Assembly: GCA_030152675.1 (NCBI GenBank)
Contig: JASLIY010000043.1
Coordinates: forward strand, 1 to 5,973
DNA length: 5,973 nt
DNA from: Acinetobacter sp.
Lineage (GTDB): Bacteria; Pseudomonadota; Gammaproteobacteria; Pseudomonadales; Moraxellaceae
Reading direction: 5' to 3'
Within the stretch, counting starts at the first letter, position 1. Every line of letters begins with the position of its first letter. Below, in pieces: positions 5,939-5,973 of the stretch. The position numbers and the translations under genes were made by a program. The notes beneath the pieces are model-generated. The model did no database searches. It was not told the origin of the DNA and worked only from the letters and a program-made list of their open reading frames with translations.

Positions 5939-5944
5939 AAAGGA
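5939..5944 (+). promoter_or_regulatory. Ribosome binding site of the gene after mopN
   Basis: AAAGGA stands eight bases before the ATG at 5953 and lies outside the gap inverted repeats. It supports a translated gene starting at the window edge. Confidence 0.7.
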
Positions 5945-5952
5945 ATAACATC

Positions 5953-5973
5953 ATGGCAGTACGTGCAATTACC
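5953..5973 (+). CDS. mopO: Start of MopO, phenol hydroxylase gamma subunit (DmpO, P4), 3' truncated by window edge
   Basis: Only seven codons are present (MAVRAIT), with ATG at 5953 after a good AAAGGA. The identity is inferred from gene order: in Dmp/Mop-type clusters the gene after the alpha subunit is the small P4 gamma subunit of the oxygenase, followed by the FAD/2Fe-2S reductase P. The visible residues are too few to prove this. The 158-base gap before it is unusually long for this operon. Confidence 0.65.

Noticed and set aside
5667..5948. Plus-strand ORF of 93 codons overlapping the mopN end and the N-O gap
   Set aside because: The first part is a shifted reading of mopN, and the rest runs through the repeat-rich gap without family-like sequence.
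1..5973. CRISPR arrays, tRNA or rRNA genes, insertion sequences
   Set aside because: No regularly spaced repeats, cloverleaf-like segment, transposase motif or paired terminal repeats were seen on either strand.

Overview
The window is a catabolic locus for aerobic phenol breakdown, almost certainly from Acinetobacter. The assignment rests on the minus-strand regulator. Every ligand residue I recall for the crystallised phenol sensor MopR of the Acinetobacter type strain (His106, Trp134; zinc ligands Cys155, Glu178, Cys181, Cys189) falls at the same residue number here. The genes divergent from it are the first subunits of a multicomponent phenol hydroxylase of the Dmp/Mop type.

Layout. Bases 1-312 (+) are the 3' end of an unrelated gene whose product ends in tandem four-cysteine zinc ribbons (topoisomerase/helicase-type tail). 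A 67-base gap with a short inverted repeat separates it from the convergent mopR (380-2059, -). Bases 2060-2570 form the divergent control region. It contains two 16-bp dyads resembling XylR/DmpR-class upstream activating sequences, a possible IHF site, and a sigma-54 -24/-12 promoter facing the operon. Then follow mopK (2571-2870), mopL (2885-3886), mopM (3897-4178), mopN (4256-5794) and the first seven codons of a further gene, by position mopO (from 5953), all on +.

How it works together (known for the family). MopR binds phenol in its N-terminal zinc-containing sensor, which relieves repression of its AAA+ domain. It then activates sigma-54 polymerase from distant UAS sites. The operon makes an assembly factor (K), the oxygenase beta (L) and alpha (N) subunits, the small cofactor-free effector protein (M), the gamma subunit (O) and, presumably beyond the window, the reductase (P). 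The complex hydroxylates phenol to catechol.

No new type of system is visible. The least explained parts are non-coding. K-L and L-M are tightly packed (14 and 10 bases), but mopN is bracketed by longer gaps of 77 and 158 bases. Both gaps carry inverted repeats, and the N-O gap has an elaborate nested fold. The sigma-54 promoter has GG where GC is normal at -12.
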